Shown here: in pieces, positions 17,131-18,084 of the stretch
Layout: every line of letters starts with the position of its first letter
Numbering within the stretch: the first letter of the stretch is position 1
Source: CAJXJP01 sp964022365
Lineage (GTDB): Bacteria > Patescibacteriota > Gracilibacteria > BD1-5 > UBA6164
DNA length: 18,084 nucleotides
Assembly (NCBI GenBank): GCA_964022365.1
Contig: CAXHZN010000016.1
Location: 1 to 18,084 of the forward strand
Direction of reading: 5' to 3'
Notes under the pieces: generated by a model
Seen by the model: the letters and a program-made list of their open reading frames with translations, nothing else
Database searches by the model: none
What the model was told of the DNA's origin: nothing
Translations under genes and position numbers: made by a program

Positions 17131-18084
17131 ATGAGCGAAAAATTTAATCAGTTTTGAAAACTTTTAAAATCTTCTAAAAATATCCTTTTAATAAATCATG
17201 TTAGAATGGATCCAGATGCGTTTGGAAGTTTAGCAGGACTCTATTTTGTTTTAGAAAAAATGGGATACAATCTAGCTGCAATAAATGATGATCACGCACC
17301 AAAAGAATTTTGATTTTTATGAGCAAATGAAATTATTCAACCTGATTTAGATATAAAAAAATTTAATCCAGATCTTATTATCTCACTTGATGCTGCCTCA
17401 ATCTGACAATTATGAGAAACCTATATTCAAAATAAAGAAATATTTGATACTACAGATTTTGTAGTTTTTGATCACCATAAAACTAATCCTGGTTTTTGAT
17501 CACTCAATATCATAGATATCGAAAGTTCATCTACTTGTGAGCTTGTTTTTAGAGCCTTAGAGCATCTTTGATTAGAAAAACATATCAATACTCATATTGC
17601 TACATTATTAACTGCTTGAATCCATACAGACACAAATATTTTTTATAATGAAAATACAACTCCAACAACGCTTAGAGTAGCAGCAAAATTAATGGAATTT
17701 TGAGCAGATTTCAGAGCTCCGATGTTTGAATTTTATAAAAAGAAAACATTCAAAAGAACAAAACTTTGGTGAGAAATTCTCAAAGATATTCAACAAGAAT
17801 CTGAATGAAAAATAACATATGCATTAGTAAATAAAGAAGTTTTTCAAAAAACTGATACAAATAATTGAGATACAACTGGAATCACAAATGAATTTTTAGC
17901 AAATATGGATGGAAGCGAAGTATGTTTTATGCTCTACCCTATTTGAGATGGAAAAATAAAATGATCTCTGAGAAGTAAAGCTCTCGATGTTTCGTCAGTT
18001 TGTTGAGATTTTGGATGATGAGGACATAAACTTGCTGCTTGATTTTCAACTGATTTACCAATGGAAGAAATATCTCAACTATTA
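17131..18084 (+). CDS. DHH/DHHA1 phosphoesterase, NrnA-like, 3' end beyond the window
   Basis: 318 codons are visible and the frame is open at the edge; NrnA proteins have about 310-330 residues, so little is missing. Metal-binding motifs are in family order: NHVRMDPDAFGSL near residue 22, SLDAAS near 88, Asp114-His-His (FDHHKTN), and GIHTDTN near 163. The DHHA1 substrate motif GGGGHKLAAGF is near 293. NrnA degrades nanoRNA and dephosphorylates pAp. RecJ exonucleases share the fold but are much longer. Two glycines of GGGGH and the later AAGF glycine are TGA, strong support for UGA as Gly. The gene follows a tandem terminator and has an AT-only leader. Confidence 0.9.

Noticed and set aside
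453..18084. UGA read as tryptophan (Mycoplasma-type code)
   Set aside because: It would place Trp at catalytic glycines such as GGGGH and the SAM loops; Gly fits every family motif checked.

Overview
The window comes from a very AT-rich bacterium that reads UGA as glycine (translation table 25, used by Absconditabacteria/SR1 and Gracilibacteria). Under the standard code every long gene breaks at TGA. Reading TGA as Gly restores full-length proteins, and the TGAs fall on family-conserved glycines: the GGGGH motif of the DHH phosphoesterase, the glycines of the MscS pore helix, and motif I of the adenine methylase. All coordinates here use that reading, with only TAA and TAG as stops.

Left part (1-10322). 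A partial gene for a small exported Met/Cys-rich protein and a terminator come first. Then an accessory block: a minus-strand operon hsdM-hsdS-hsdR (type I restriction-modification) followed by a PLD-family nuclease-like gene and a dinD homologue. Diverging from hsdM on the plus strand is a large serine recombinase. Its last codons run antisense into the 3' part of a tRNA-Lys(CUU) gene. A recombinase abutting a tRNA 3' end, with a restriction system as cargo, looks like an integrated defence island with its right border at about 10236-10288. The 694-bp hsdM/recombinase spacer holds five TAAAATA heptamers at an exact 21-bp period, a pair of imperfect ~25-bp direct repeats and two overlapping hairpins just before the recombinase gene.

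Right part (10323-18084). This looks like ordinary chromosome: trmB (tRNA m7G46 methyltransferase), a single-RRM RNA-binding protein, an MscS channel, an exported family 3 glycoside hydrolase, ligA (NAD+ DNA ligase), and a DHH/DHHA1 phosphoesterase cut by the window end. Strong intrinsic terminators separate most genes.

Between ligA and the DHH gene, 16550-17012 lacks a credible ORF but has an extended -10 promoter, at least six helices joined by A-rich linkers, and a perfect terminator. I read it as a ~450-nt structured non-coding RNA of unknown class; I could not fit it to tmRNA, RNase P RNA, 6S or SRP RNA.

No start codon I examined has a convincing Shine-Dalgarno sequence. The best targets for follow-up are the 21-bp periodic array, the structured RNA, the recombinase/tRNA overlap and the hsd-PLD-dinD operon.
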